Shown here: piece by piece, positions 33,463-42,198 of the stretch
How the letters are laid out: each line of letters opens with the position of its first letter
How positions within the stretch are numbered: the first letter of the stretch is position 1
From: Mycolicibacterium austroafricanum
Lineage (GTDB): Bacteria; Actinomycetota; Actinomycetes; Mycobacteriales; Mycobacteriaceae
Direction: 5' to 3'
NCBI RefSeq assembly: GCF_000612725.1
Contig: NZ_HG964455.1
Location: forward strand, 337,418 to 401,417
Length of the DNA stretch: 64,000 nucleotides
The notes under the pieces: model-generated
The model's database searches: none
The model's input: only the letters and a program-made list of their open reading frames with translations
Told to the model about the DNA's origin: nothing
Program-made: the position numbers and the translations under genes

Positions 33463-34856
33463 TGCGTTCTGTGTGCAACCTCCGAGTAGACCTGCCGGAA
33501 CTTCCCGCTGCGGGGATGCGGCGCGGGTGGTTCGTCGGCTCTCTCGATCGTGGCGGTGGTGACCCCCTGGGCAGACAGGAAGAACGCCAAGCGTTCTCGC
33601 AGCGCCGCCCACACCGCGTGGTCGTCGTCGGGCTGTTCGACGCGCAGCCGAACAGTGAGAATCGTCGGCGCTCGCTGGATCAGCTGGCACCCGGCCACTC
33701 CCGGGGTCTCCTCGGCCACAGTGGCGATGGCCAGCGGCAGGATCCGCACCTCAGTACCTTCAGGCGTCGCAAAGACCAGGGTGTCGTCGGTGCGGCCGAC
33801 CACCTCGATGGACGGGAAGGCGCTGCCGCAGGGGCACGGCTCGGGGTCGACGGTGACCCGGTCACCGAGCTGGTAGCGGATGATCGGTTGAATCCTGTTG
33901 GCCAGGTTCGTGACCAGCACGCCGTCCGAGAGCTGCCCGGCCGGGACCGGGCGGTTGTGTTCGTCGACGGGTTCGAGGATGTACCAGTCGCTGTTGACGT
34001 GCAGTCGGTCCGCGGCGCACTGGTAGGTCAGGCCGACGGCTTCCGAGGTTCCGTAGTAATTGCCGACCCGACATCCGAACGCCGCACTGATCAGCCGGCG
34101 TTTCGCCGCGGGCAGCGATTCCCCCGCCGCACTGATCATCATGGGGTGGATGCGCAACCGGCCGGCTCGCTGTTCACAGGCCAAGGTGACAAGCGCGCTG
34201 GGATAGCCGCCGAGGATGACCGGCTGAAAATCGTTGAGGTCGGCGACCAGTTCGGCGACCGGGGCCATGGCCGAGAAGATCCGCTGCATTCGGCCCCGCC
34301 ACGGCACCTTGCGGATGCGTCGGGCCATCATCGTGTTGGCCAGGAAATGCCCGCCGGTGACCAAAACCGCAGCCATCCGGCCACGCCCGCGCAGCAGCTC
34401 CCACACCTTCCGGGGCGACAGCAGTGCCACCGGCAGCGACCGGGCGTAACCCAGCACGTTGTAGACCGCCAACGCGAAATGGTCGTGCAGGAGGATCGCG
34501 GGTATGCCGGTCGCCCCCGACGTCGTGCACACCACGTAGCGGCCCAGGAAGTCGCGGCCGACGTTGCCGGGATCGGCGAGAAACTCCTCGACGCGGGCTC
34601 TGGTCACCGCGGGGTCGGTCACCCAGCCGTCGAAGTGGCCCATCAGCTCGGCCTTGGTGACCACCGGCAGCTGGCCGATCGCCGAAATCGACTCCGGCAC
34701 ATCGCGATAGATCTGGCTGTAGTAGGCGGAGTGCGCGCGTGCGTAAGCGACGATCTCGCGCAGCCGCTGCCGCTGGCGCCGGTCGATGCCCGCTCGTCCG
34801 TCACGGCGGATGCGCCGCGCGTCCCAGAGGACGCGGCTATACCCCGGCCGGTGCAC
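33459..34856 (-). CDS. PaaK/CapK-like adenylate-forming enzyme
   Basis: This 465-residue protein resembles phenylacetate-CoA ligase and CapK-type proteins. An N-terminal half with T-T-S-G-A-T-G-I-P-A-I-L-L is the nucleotide loop, followed by Y-Y-G-T-S-E-A-V-G and Y-Q-L-G-D-R-V, with a zinc-like C-P-C-G-S motif near residue 345. Such enzymes activate aryl or acyl acids with ATP. It lies upstream of aldehyde dehydrogenase 2 on the same strand with a 117-bp gap. Whether it belongs to the catabolic island or to envelope metabolism cannot be told. Confidence 0.82.
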   Translation of the reverse strand: MHRPGYSRVLWDARRIRRDGRAGIDRRQRQRLREIVAYARAHSAYYSQIYRDVPESISAIGQLPVVTKAELMGHFDGWVTDPAVTRARVEEFLADPGNVGRDFLGRYVVCTTSGATGIPAILLHDHFALAVYNVLGYARSLPVALLSPRKVWELLRGRGRMAAVLVTGGHFLANTMMARRIRKVPWRGRMQRIFSAMAPVAELVADLNDFQPVILGGYPSALVTLACEQRAGRLRIHPMMISAAGESLPAAKRRLISAAFGCRVGNYYGTSEAVGLTYQCAADRLHVNSDWYILEPVDEHNRPVPAGQLSDGVLVTNLANRIQPIIRYQLGDRVTVDPEPCPCGSAFPSIEVVGRTDDTLVFATPEGTEVRILPLAIATVAEETPGVAGCQLIQRAPTILTVRLRVEQPDDDHAVWAALRERLAFFLSAQGVTTATIERADEPPAPHPRSGKFRQVYSEVAHRTQ

Positions 34857-34907
34857 GCTGCATCCCTTTTCGACTGAGGCCCACTCCCGCCTCTCCGGTT
34901 GAACCGG

Positions 34908-35198
34908 TCAGGTCGGAGCGCCGACGGGCACGGGCCGGCCATTCTGCTCGGCAGTCACAGAGGTGGCCGTTTTCTGCTGGTGGGCTTGATGTTTGGAGAT
35001 CCAGCCGAGGTATCCGAATGCCAAACCGGCGGCGGAATAGACGGCGGCCTCGGTCCACATGTAGCCGACACCCCATCTCCTGCCGAGGAACACGGGCTCG
35101 TTGATGATGCCGCGCGAGGTGGCGACGGCATAGGCCGCGTGCACATACGCCAACGCACCGAACGACCCGGAGAGGAACTTGCACACTTCGCGGTTCAT
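34908..35198 (-). CDS. Small conserved-looking membrane protein
   Basis: This 96-residue protein has two hydrophobic stretches, roughly residues 8-28 and 46-66, and a polar C-terminus, so it is probably a small inner-membrane protein. No family was recognised. It is 51 bp upstream of the PaaK/CapK-like gene on the same strand and divergent from the DUF2243 gene. Start at 35198 is supported by GGAAACGG-like sequence only weakly. Confidence 0.5.
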   Translation of the reverse strand: MNREVCKFLSGSFGALAYVHAAYAVATSRGIINEPVFLGRRWGVGYMWTEAAVYSAAGLAFGYLGWISKHQAHQQKTATSVTAEQNGRPVPVGAPT

Positions 35199-35334
35199 AC
35201 CGTTTCCTTCACTTCTGAGGTCCGTGACGGCATCGGGACCGTCGCGCCTTCAGTCTGGGCTTGGCCGCTCACGTGTCGGTAGGGGCCGAAGTCCTCGGTG
35301 TTTGTCCCGCTGGTCGGCGGGTATGCGCGCGGCC

Positions 35335-35886
35335 ATGGCGACATCAAAGAGTGACTCCTCCGTCGAGCCGAGGAAACCCAGCGTCGCACCGGCTCTGCTG
35401 CTCGGCCTTGGCCTGGGCGGCTTCGTCGACGGCATCGTCCTGCACGAGATCCTCCAGTGGCACCACATGGTCAGCCACGTCGATGAGTATCCGATGGACA
35501 CGCTGTCAGGGCTGGAAGTCAATGTCCTGGCCGATGGCTTCTTTCACGTGGCAACCTGGCTGCTGGTGTGGGCCGGCACCACGATGACCGTCGTTGCCTG
35601 GCGGCGACGTCGGCTGGCGCCCACCTGGCCGTTCCAGGTCGGGCTGCTGCTCGCGGGTTGGGGGATCTTCAACGTGGTCGAGGGTTTGATCGATCACCAA
35701 ATCCTCGGTGTTCACCACGTGCGCGACGACCTCGGTGCCCCGCTGTCGTGGGACATCGGATTCCTGATCTTCGGCGCACTTCTGGTGGCCGCCGGCTGGG
35801 CGCTGTACAGACGGGGCACCCGCACGCTCGAGGAGCACTCCCGCCCGACCATCCGTGAGGACAGCGAGGGCACTGTCCGAAGCTGA
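35335..35886 (+). CDS. DUF2243 membrane protein
   Basis: The 183-residue protein has four hydrophobic segments and the DUF2243 hallmark G-F-V-D-G-I-V-L-H-E-I-L-Q-W-H-H-M in the first one, with further His residues (L-I-D-H-Q, H-H-V-R) in the third. Conserved histidines near membrane faces suggest a metal or haem site, but no function is established. ATGs at 35323 and 35335 are both possible starts. Confidence 0.75.
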   Translation: MATSKSDSSVEPRKPSVAPALLLGLGLGGFVDGIVLHEILQWHHMVSHVDEYPMDTLSGLEVNVLADGFFHVATWLLVWAGTTMTVVAWRRRRLAPTWPFQVGLLLAGWGIFNVVEGLIDHQILGVHHVRDDLGAPLSWDIGFLIFGALLVAAGWALYRRGTRTLEEHSRPTIREDSEGTVRS

Positions 35887-35981
35887 AACCACGGGGCGCG
35901 TCATCGGGCCACTGTGAGATCGCGAGGCGGACGCGTGGATCGATAGGTTCATCGACTGCCACCACCGCAGCTTCGGCGCAG

Positions 35982-36050
35982 AAGTGTCACCACCAAGACC
36001 CACCGAAGTGTCACCGATGTCTTGATGCAGAACTGTCACCGATGTCCTGA
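35982..36050. repeat. Three short direct repeats, probable insertion-sequence remnant
   Basis: A 10-16 bp unit occurs three times in this stretch: AAGTGTCACC at 35982, AAGTGTCACCGATGTC at 36006 and AACTGTCACCGATGTC at 36031. The TGTCACCGATGTCCTGA form resembles the ends of IS481-type elements common in mycobacteria. No transposase is nearby, so this is at best a degraded end next to the DUF222 gene. Confidence 0.45.
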
Positions 36051-36086
36051 GAGATAACAGCCGACAGCGGCCCTTTTTGTCGGTGG

Positions 36087-36102
36087 TCGAATGTATGTTC
36101 GA
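36087..36102. promoter_or_regulatory. LexA (SOS) box
   Basis: TCGAATGTATGTTCGA matches the mycobacterial SOS box TCGAAC-N4-GTTCGA with one mismatch (T for C). It ends three bases before the ATG at 36106, so bound LexA would block the gene directly. Genes of the 13E12 family are known LexA targets in M. tuberculosis. Confidence 0.7.
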
Positions 36103-36105
36103 GCT

Positions 36106-37617
36106 ATGTCGGGAAGCGACGTACAGGCCGCGGTCACCGCGCTGCGCGCTGCGTTCGACGACATGGCGGCGTGTGATGTCGACCTGCTGACTCGGCCCGA
36201 TCTCGTTGCGGCCCTTGATGAGCTCGAAACCCTGGGGTGTCGACTGCCCGCGTTGAGTTACCGGTTGTTGGCGCGGTTGCAGGCCGAGACGACACCGCCC
36301 CAGATGGGCGCCAAATCCTGGAAAGAAGTCCTGGCAGTCCGCTGGCGGATCTCGACCAGCGAGGCGCATCGCCGGCTCACCGAGGCCGCGGTGTTGGCGC
36401 CACGCCAAGCCATGACCGGAGAAGCGTTGCCGCCGGCGCTGCCCGCCACTGCTACCGCCCAAGCCCACGGGCTGATCAACGCCGAGCATGTCGAGGTGAT
36501 CCGCAAAGCCATGGCCAAGGTGCCGGGCTTTGTGGACACCACGACGCGGGAACGCATCGAGGTCGATCTGGTCCGCAACGCCGTCGGCAACGGCCCCAAA
36601 GAACTCAAAGACTCCGCGGATCGGACGTTGTTCCTGCTCGATCAGGACGGACCCGAACCCGACGAGCGCGAACGCGCGCGCAAGCGTGGGGTCACCAAAC
36701 ACAAGCAGCGCGAGGACGGCATGGTCGACGTGTCGGCGACGTTGACTCCGGAAGCCTGGGCGGTGTGGGAGGCGATCTTCGCCAAGTTCGCCGCCCCCGG
36801 GATGTGTAATCCCGACGATCCTGAGCCGTGTACCTCGGGGACGCCGTCACAGGCCCAGATCGACCACGATCAGCGCAGCCTGGCCCAGCGCCAGCACGAC
36901 GCGCTCCTCGCCGGCGGGCGTATCGCACTGATGAGCGGACAGTTGGGGCAGCTCAACGGGTTGCCGGTGTCGGTGATCATCCGCACCACCCTGCAAGACC
37001 TGGAATCGCGCGCCGGGGTCGGTGTCACCGGCGGGGGCACGGTGATGCCGATCGCCGAGGTGATCCGGATGGCCGGCCACGCCCACCACTACCTGGCGGT
37101 GTTCGACCGGGCCACCGGATCAGCGTTGGATCTGTTCCGCGCCAAGCGGGTCGCGTCGGCGGCGCAGCGGATCATGTTGATTGCTCGCGACGGGGGTTGT
37201 ACCAAACCGGGCTGCACTGTGGGGGCTTACGGTTGTCAGGGTCATCATGTGGAGGCTGACTTCGCCAAGGGTGGTAACACCAACGTCGACGAACTCGGCC
37301 TCGCGTGTGGGCCCGACAACCGCAGCGTCGACAACAACGGCGGCTGGACCACCCAGATGAACGAGCGCTGCGAGGTCGAATGGATTCCCCCACCGCCACT
37401 GGACACCGGCCAAGCCCGAATCAACAACTACCACCGCCCCGAACGACTCCTACGCCCACCCGAGCAACCAGAACCTCACAGCGACAACGACATTGCAGCG
37501 TCGGCCAAGCCGGCCGAAGGTAACGAGATCGGCGACGCCCAGCCAGGCGCCCCACAGCCGGCCGACAATCCCGGCGAACCCGGCGGCCCTGCACCACCAG
37601 ACAACCAAGCGGCCTGA
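36106..37617 (+). CDS. DUF222/13E12-family HNH endonuclease protein
   Basis: The protein has 503 residues from the ATG at 36106; an ATG at 36091 lies inside the LexA box and is rejected. DUF222 occupies about residues 30-330. The C-terminal HNH module carries C-T-K-P-G-C, G-C-Q-G-H-H-V-E-A-D-F, and N-V-D-E-L-G-L-A-C-G-P-D-N. A Pro/Glu/Asn-rich tail of about 60 residues follows. Such proteins are repeated in mycobacterial genomes and often border mobile DNA, as here with the IS-like remnant upstream. Expression is likely induced by DNA damage. Confidence 0.9.
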   Translation: MSGSDVQAAVTALRAAFDDMAACDVDLLTRPDLVAALDELETLGCRLPALSYRLLARLQAETTPPQMGAKSWKEVLAVRWRISTSEAHRRLTEAAVLAPRQAMTGEALPPALPATATAQAHGLINAEHVEVIRKAMAKVPGFVDTTTRERIEVDLVRNAVGNGPKELKDSADRTLFLLDQDGPEPDERERARKRGVTKHKQREDGMVDVSATLTPEAWAVWEAIFAKFAAPGMCNPDDPEPCTSGTPSQAQIDHDQRSLAQRQHDALLAGGRIALMSGQLGQLNGLPVSVIIRTTLQDLESRAGVGVTGGGTVMPIAEVIRMAGHAHHYLAVFDRATGSALDLFRAKRVASAAQRIMLIARDGGCTKPGCTVGAYGCQGHHVEADFAKGGNTNVDELGLACGPDNRSVDNNGGWTTQMNERCEVEWIPPPPLDTGQARINNYHRPERLLRPPEQPEPHSDNDIAASAKPAEGNEIGDAQPGAPQPADNPGEPGGPAPPDNQAA

Positions 37618-37674
37618 CCGCCGCGGGCTCTCAAACCCGTGAACGAGGATGCGCTTGCCGGCCAGACCGATGAG

Positions 37675-37790
37675 CTAAGCCGTCTCGCCGATCGACGTCG
37701 TCTTGCCGCCGCCTCCCCCTGGCGCCGGTGTCGTCTGGCCGCCGGCTCCCCCTGTCGACGGCGTCGTCTTGCCGCCGCCTTGTTCACGCT
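37675..37790. repeat. Imperfect tandem repeat behind the carboxylesterase gene
   Basis: A unit of about 33 bp is repeated roughly 2.6 times (about 37695-37790). On the minus strand, in the frame of the upstream carboxylesterase, the repeat encodes Gly/Thr/Pro-rich segments (G-G-G-K-T-T-P, G-G-Q-T-T-P, G-G-G-K-T-T) and ends at TAG 37675-37677. The esterase TGA at 37828-37830 separates the two. No gene start is visible inside. Confidence 0.5.
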
Positions 37791-37827
37791 GACCAGGTTC
37801 GCCGGCGCGCGCAAGTCGCCAAATCGC

Positions 37828-39282
37828 TCATCCATAGGCGGGATAGCGGTTCTCCCAGAACGCGAGTTGCTCTGCGCGGTGGCCGCGGGCGATTCCCGTT
37901 TCGGGGCCGAGCAGCATCGTGGGCCCGCCGGCACCGTCGTAACGTTCCCAGGGCTCGTGCCCGCGAACGAATTCCAGCCACAGCGACTGAACCGCATCCG
38001 GCATGTGGCGAGCTGCTTCGTCGTCGCCGGCCAGCGCAGGTGCAGCGTCCAAGTTGCCGAACACCAAGGGCAGGCACGAATCGTGGCATGCCCCCAATCC
38101 GGCACGCGGAGAAGGCCACTGCAGTTCGTAGCGGAACACGGTGTTGCCGCGCTCGGCGTGTGCCCGGATGAATTGCTCGGTCGGCGCGGTGAAGTGGTAG
38201 TCGGTCACCATCGCGCTGGCGGCATCGCGAAGCTTGTGGTGGTCGGCGCAGTACGTCGCCACCACCGCGCCGGCGTCGTGACCATCCCCGGCGAGTGCGT
38301 GCGCCCTGTCCCGCACGTACTGCTCGGTGAAGACGCCCTCATCCAGCGCCGCGTCGAAGACTCGCCACTCGTCACGCGTCGTTCCGGCGAGGACGGGGAT
38401 CGCCGGCATGGCGCGCGTCCGCGCGACCACCAACGGATGCTCGGCGATGACGTCGCCGTCTATGCAGGGATGGAACGGGCCCTGCGGCGGAACAAATCCG
38501 GGGTCGATGCAGCGTTGGGCGGCAAGGATTTCCTCGACACCTGGTTCCTCGCCGCGCGTGAGGGCGCCGGTCGCGAGGAGCTGCGCGGCCACGGACGATG
38601 CAGCCGCCGTGGAACGGACGCGTTCCAAGCCGCCGCTCTGCAGGATCGCGCGGTCGAACAGGTCGCACCCTCCGGCGAGCAAGGCCGATATCGCGATCGC
38701 ACCGGAGGACTGGCCCGCCACCGTGATGGCGCCGGGGTCGCCGCCGAACGCGGCGATCTGCTCACGCACCCATTGCAGAGCGTGCCTCTGATCGCGCAGT
38801 GTCAGGTTGGTGGAACCGGCTCCATGCCAGTCAGGCGCGTAGAGCGAACCCAGCACACCGAGCCGGAAGTTCATCGTCACCACCACGATGTCGCCGCGCC
38901 GGGCGAGTCGCGAACCGTCGAGCAGCGGAGCGGATCCGTGACCCTGCGTCTGCCCGCCGCCGTGCAGGAACACCAGCACGGGTCTTCGGTTGTCGTCGGC
39001 CGCCGGCGTCCAGATGTTGAGCGTGAGACAGTCCTCGCTCATGGTGAGGCCACGCTTGGCCAGCCGCTCGGGCGAGATGTCCTGCGGGGCGATCGCCCCG
39101 AACCCGACCGCGTCGCGCACGCCTGCCCAACTGGTCACGGGTTGCGGTGGGCGCCAACGACGCGCGCCCGTCGGCGGCGCTGCGTAGGGCACACCACGAA
39201 AAGCGACGACGTCTCCACATGAGCCGGACCCGCTCGCATCGCCGCGCAGCGTTCCGTACGAGGTGTGCGCGACCGCGGTCAC
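37828..39282 (-). CDS. Type B carboxylesterase
   Basis: The 484-residue protein starts at a GTG at 39282 and has the type B esterase motifs: S-E-D-C-L-T-L-N-I-W, the oxyanion loop H-G-G-G, and the nucleophile elbow G-Q-S-S-G-A. Catalytic Ser is about residue 193; the acid and His (H-D-S-C near 365-370) follow in order. It would cleave an ester of a hydrophobic substrate in the cytoplasm, as there is no signal peptide. It is the last gene of a five-gene operon and overlaps the VOC gene in a GTGA. Confidence 0.9.
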   Translation of the reverse strand: MTAVAHTSYGTLRGDASGSGSCGDVVAFRGVPYAAPPTGARRWRPPQPVTSWAGVRDAVGFGAIAPQDISPERLAKRGLTMSEDCLTLNIWTPAADDNRRPVLVFLHGGGQTQGHGSAPLLDGSRLARRGDIVVVTMNFRLGVLGSLYAPDWHGAGSTNLTLRDQRHALQWVREQIAAFGGDPGAITVAGQSSGAIAISALLAGGCDLFDRAILQSGGLERVRSTAAASSVAAQLLATGALTRGEEPGVEEILAAQRCIDPGFVPPQGPFHPCIDGDVIAEHPLVVARTRAMPAIPVLAGTTRDEWRVFDAALDEGVFTEQYVRDRAHALAGDGHDAGAVVATYCADHHKLRDAASAMVTDYHFTAPTEQFIRAHAERGNTVFRYELQWPSPRAGLGACHDSCLPLVFGNLDAAPALAGDDEAARHMPDAVQSLWLEFVRGHEPWERYDGAGGPTMLLGPETGIARGHRAEQLAFWENRYPAYG

Positions 39283-39800
39283 GGGCGCATGGTCCGGGGG
39301 GTTTCGGTCAGGGGGTATTGCCTTGCCATCTCGCCGTCGAGCACCCGGGTCAGGAAGTCGCGGCCCTTGAAGCTCACCACTTCCACCCGAAGGCCGCTGC
39401 GCGGACCGCGCAGGAATGCGACGCCTGCACCCGTGCGCTCCAGATCCCAGCCGTCGTCCTGCAACCGCGCGACGTCGTCACGCCAGCGCTGTGCGTAGTA
39501 GCCGACGTGGTGCATGCCGCCGAGCTTCGGTTCAGCGAAGATCGAGTCCGCGGCAGCGACGACCTCGATCAGCTCCAGATAGGGCGGACCGGACGTGGAG
39601 AACGCGATGCGCACCGCCTGATCGTCGGCGGACCCGTCCGGGCGGCTGAAGCCGCTACGCATCTCGAACGGTGGCGCCCAGATGATCTGCATGGCCTCGC
39701 CGAGCGTCTTCATGGCCAGCAGCAGATCGGGGACGAGGTGGCCCACGTGGTAGACGTTGTCGAAGGCCGACGCGGCGAGCGTCTCGAGATTCGAGTCCAT
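39279..39800 (-). CDS. VOC/glyoxalase-superfamily protein
   Basis: This 173-residue protein has the two beta-alpha-beta-beta-beta units of the vicinal-oxygen-chelate fold. V-Y-H-V-G-H-L-V-P-D-L opens the first and M-H-H-V-G-Y-Y-A opens the second; Glu residues in Y-L-E-L-I-E-V and in V-E-V-V-S could complete a metal site. The reaction is unknown; ring-cleaving dioxygenase, isomerase or hydrolase are options. A TTG at 39806 overlapping the upstream stop is an alternative start to the ATG at 39800. Part of the operon with DUF1214 and esterase genes. Confidence 0.78.
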   Translation of the reverse strand: MDSNLETLAASAFDNVYHVGHLVPDLLLAMKTLGEAMQIIWAPPFEMRSGFSRPDGSADDQAVRIAFSTSGPPYLELIEVVAAADSIFAEPKLGGMHHVGYYAQRWRDDVARLQDDGWDLERTGAGVAFLRGPRSGLRVEVVSFKGRDFLTRVLDGEMARQYPLTETPRTMRP

Positions 39801-39802
39801 GT

Positions 39803-41047
39803 TCAAATCCTGTACCTGCGGCGGATGGCGTCGAATCGTGCGTGCAGTTGCCCGGCCCGCTCCCCGGGCGTGACGCGCCGGGTGTCGGCCGGCAGCACGG
39901 TGTCCAGCTCAGCCCGAGTGACGACCGTGGTGCTGACTTCGGGCAGGTGTCGACTCCCGATGACGCGCATCGTCAGGTAGCCCTCCCCGAAACCTTGCGT
40001 GTCGATCCAGTTGTGTACACCAGGATCGTTGTGCGCCAGCACCATTCGTACGCGTCCATCGGAGTCGACCGCCGATCTGCTCGGCGTGTAGCTCACCGGT
40101 CGGTACAGGTAATCCATGCTGTTCCAGAACGCGCCCATGTTGGTCAGCATCCAGAACTCCCCGTCGTCCGCGAACTCGAACATCAACACTTCGTCCGGCC
40201 CGAGGCGCCACGGCATGGTGACGATGAGCCGGCCGCGGCGCGCATCGCGTTGCTCGGCCGTGCCTGCGAAGCGCGCACCGGGAAACACGTTCGGCTCGGG
40301 CTCACCGAAAAGCGAACCGATCTCCAGCTCGCGGTCCGGCCAGTCCGTCATCACCCCGGTGAGGAAGTCGCCAGCCCACTGCATCGACGCGATCAGATCC
40401 TGCGGGGTCGGCACGGGACGTGGCTCATCCATGTCGATGCGCTCGATGCTGAATTGCGCCGACCGCTCGGCCCAGGAGTCGAAACCCTGCCGCATGAACA
40501 GCTTTCGCGAACCCGGGGTGGTCGGCAGCCAATTCGGTTCTCGCGGTGCACCACCGATGTAGAGAACGAAGCTACCGTCGGGCTCGGTGATCAGGTCGTC
40601 GCCGGTGATGTTCGCCTCGGGGGTATCGCCGAACGGCTCATGCAGGTTGGGGTGATCGGCGCCGTAGTACACGTCCTCCTCGGGTCGCGGCCCTTGGACG
40701 GTGAAGTTGATGAAACGCGCCGAGCCCCGGTTGCCCGCGATCCGGTACGTCGATGCGCCGTCGATCCACGCCTGCAGATAGACGAAGTCGGCGTTGTCGC
40801 CGCCGAGCTTGCGGGTCGGCCCGCAGAACGGGTGGATCATCGGATAACGGGTGTTCTTCGTCTCCAGGGCGAGATCGTAGGCCTGCCCGAGGTTCTGTGT
40901 CAGGTAACGAAACGCGTCGGCGCGCTGCAGGGCATTCGCCGGCGAGGTGTCCTTGAAGGCCAGATCCCCCGCCGCTTTGAGCCGATCGCAGAAGTCGTGC
41001 CACGCCGCGCGCAATGCCGCGTCGTCGTCGCTGTCACCGAACGCCAT
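39803..41047 (-). CDS. DUF1214 domain protein
   Basis: This 414-residue protein shows the DUF1254/1214 pattern: K-L-G-G-D-N-A-D-F-V-Y, Y-R-I-A-G-N-R-G-S-A-R-F-I-N-F, and a C-terminal W-N-S-M-D-Y-L-Y with D-P-G-V-H-N-W-I-D-T-Q-G-F-G-E-G. It lacks a signal peptide. The ATG overlaps the stop of the sulfotransferase gene. Relatives are encoded at 4554 (also next to a sulfotransferase) and 58458 (secreted form). Function of the family is unproven. Confidence 0.83.
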   Translation of the reverse strand: MAFGDSDDDAALRAAWHDFCDRLKAAGDLAFKDTSPANALQRADAFRYLTQNLGQAYDLALETKNTRYPMIHPFCGPTRKLGGDNADFVYLQAWIDGASTYRIAGNRGSARFINFTVQGPRPEEDVYYGADHPNLHEPFGDTPEANITGDDLITEPDGSFVLYIGGAPREPNWLPTTPGSRKLFMRQGFDSWAERSAQFSIERIDMDEPRPVPTPQDLIASMQWAGDFLTGVMTDWPDRELEIGSLFGEPEPNVFPGARFAGTAEQRDARRGRLIVTMPWRLGPDEVLMFEFADDGEFWMLTNMGAFWNSMDYLYRPVSYTPSRSAVDSDGRVRMVLAHNDPGVHNWIDTQGFGEGYLTMRVIGSRHLPEVSTTVVTRAELDTVLPADTRRVTPGERAGQLHARFDAIRRRYRI

Positions 41048-42198
41048 CAGCGCCTCGTCTCGACGTCGATGCCGAACCTGTCTCGGTAGTCGGCGAATTC
41101 GTCGTGCAGCTGCTGCACCGGCACCGGCAACACATCGGTGGAGTAGGTGAACTTGCCGTACCGGTCGCCACGGTTGGTGACGAGGTACTCGCGCATCGCC
41201 TTCTCGGCTTGTGCCGGGAACGGCAGCCCGGCGAATTCGTAGAAGCCCCCGATCGCGCCGACCGGGTCCGCGACGAAGTCGCGGTAGCGGACGTGGTGGA
41301 TGCGCGGGTCGTCCACCAGCGGGTCGGTGAGGTAAGCGTGGAAGTTGGCCCGCGACCCCTCGATCGTGTCTTTGGCGTACTGAGTCCAGTCCAGCGTCCC
41401 GGCCAGGCTCTCGTTGATCTGCCCGAAGGCCACGATCTGCGAGGCGAGCACCTGCACGGGGTCGCGGTGTACCCAGACGATGCGGGCGTCGGGGTAGGCG
41501 CCGAAGAGCGCGCGCAGGCGTCGGCCGTGAAACCCCTTGAGCACCCAGCGCTTCGGCGGGCGGGTGTACTGGATGTGCTGCAGCATCATGTGATGCAGGG
41601 CGTACTGCGCCTGATGGTCCTGCGGAAAGTTCTGGATTTTCACGGGAACTCGCCACCAGGCGCTCGGGTTCATCGCGCGGAAGTCGAAGGCCCACGTGCG
41701 CTCACACTCGGGCAGCCCGGCACCGAGCAGATCGTTGTAGGGGTGGCTGACGATCCACGGCGGGATGCGGCCGAGGATCTCCCGCCAGTCTTCGTCGGCC
41801 TGCGCGCGGCGTGGGTCGTCGGCGACGGCCGGTCCGGGCGGCGGCGAGGGGTACATGACCTCCCAGAAGCGCAGTGCCCGCGAGTCCTCGTCCTCGGCGA
41901 GCAGGGCGTGCAGCAGCGTGGTGCCCGACCGCGGCTCACCTGTGGCGAAGAGCGGGGCCGTGATTCGTTCCGCCGCAAGGGGTAGGCATGCGTGGTCGGC
42001 CATGAAGCGCAGGCGGCTCGTCAGCAGTCCGCCGATCGTGCGTGCGGCTGCCCGCGAACCTGTGCCGTCGAGCACAGCACTGTTCAACCTGTCGACGACC
42101 AGCGCCACGCGGCCGGGAAGGGTGTCGTCACCGAAGTCGGTGAGCCCGGTCGATTCTCGCGCGTCGGCGATGAGGACGTCGGCGTCCAGAACTGTCAT
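41047..42198 (-). CDS. PAPS-dependent sulfotransferase 2
   Basis: The protein has 383 residues. The phosphosulfate loop G-E-P-R-S-G-T-T is at 87-94, and the 3'-phosphate motif V-W-V-H-R-D-P-V-Q-V-L-A-S follows near 238. It belongs to the same Sulfotransfer_3 family as the enzyme at 6266. It overlaps the luciferase-like gene upstream and the DUF1214 gene downstream, four and one bases respectively by coordinates, so translation is coupled. Acceptor unknown. Confidence 0.88.
   Translation of the reverse strand: MTVLDADVLIADARESTGLTDFGDDTLPGRVALVVDRLNSAVLDGTGSRAAARTIGGLLTSRLRFMADHACLPLAAERITAPLFATGEPRSGTTLLHALLAEDEDSRALRFWEVMYPSPPPGPAVADDPRRAQADEDWREILGRIPPWIVSHPYNDLLGAGLPECERTWAFDFRAMNPSAWWRVPVKIQNFPQDHQAQYALHHMMLQHIQYTRPPKRWVLKGFHGRRLRALFGAYPDARIVWVHRDPVQVLASQIVAFGQINESLAGTLDWTQYAKDTIEGSRANFHAYLTDPLVDDPRIHHVRYRDFVADPVGAIGGFYEFAGLPFPAQAEKAMREYLVTNRGDRYGKFTYSTDVLPVPVQQLHDEFADYRDRFGIDVETRR

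Noticed and set aside
39265..39282. Separate promoter for the carboxylesterase
   Set aside because: The start overlaps the VOC stop; no promoter sequence is visible within the coding DNA.
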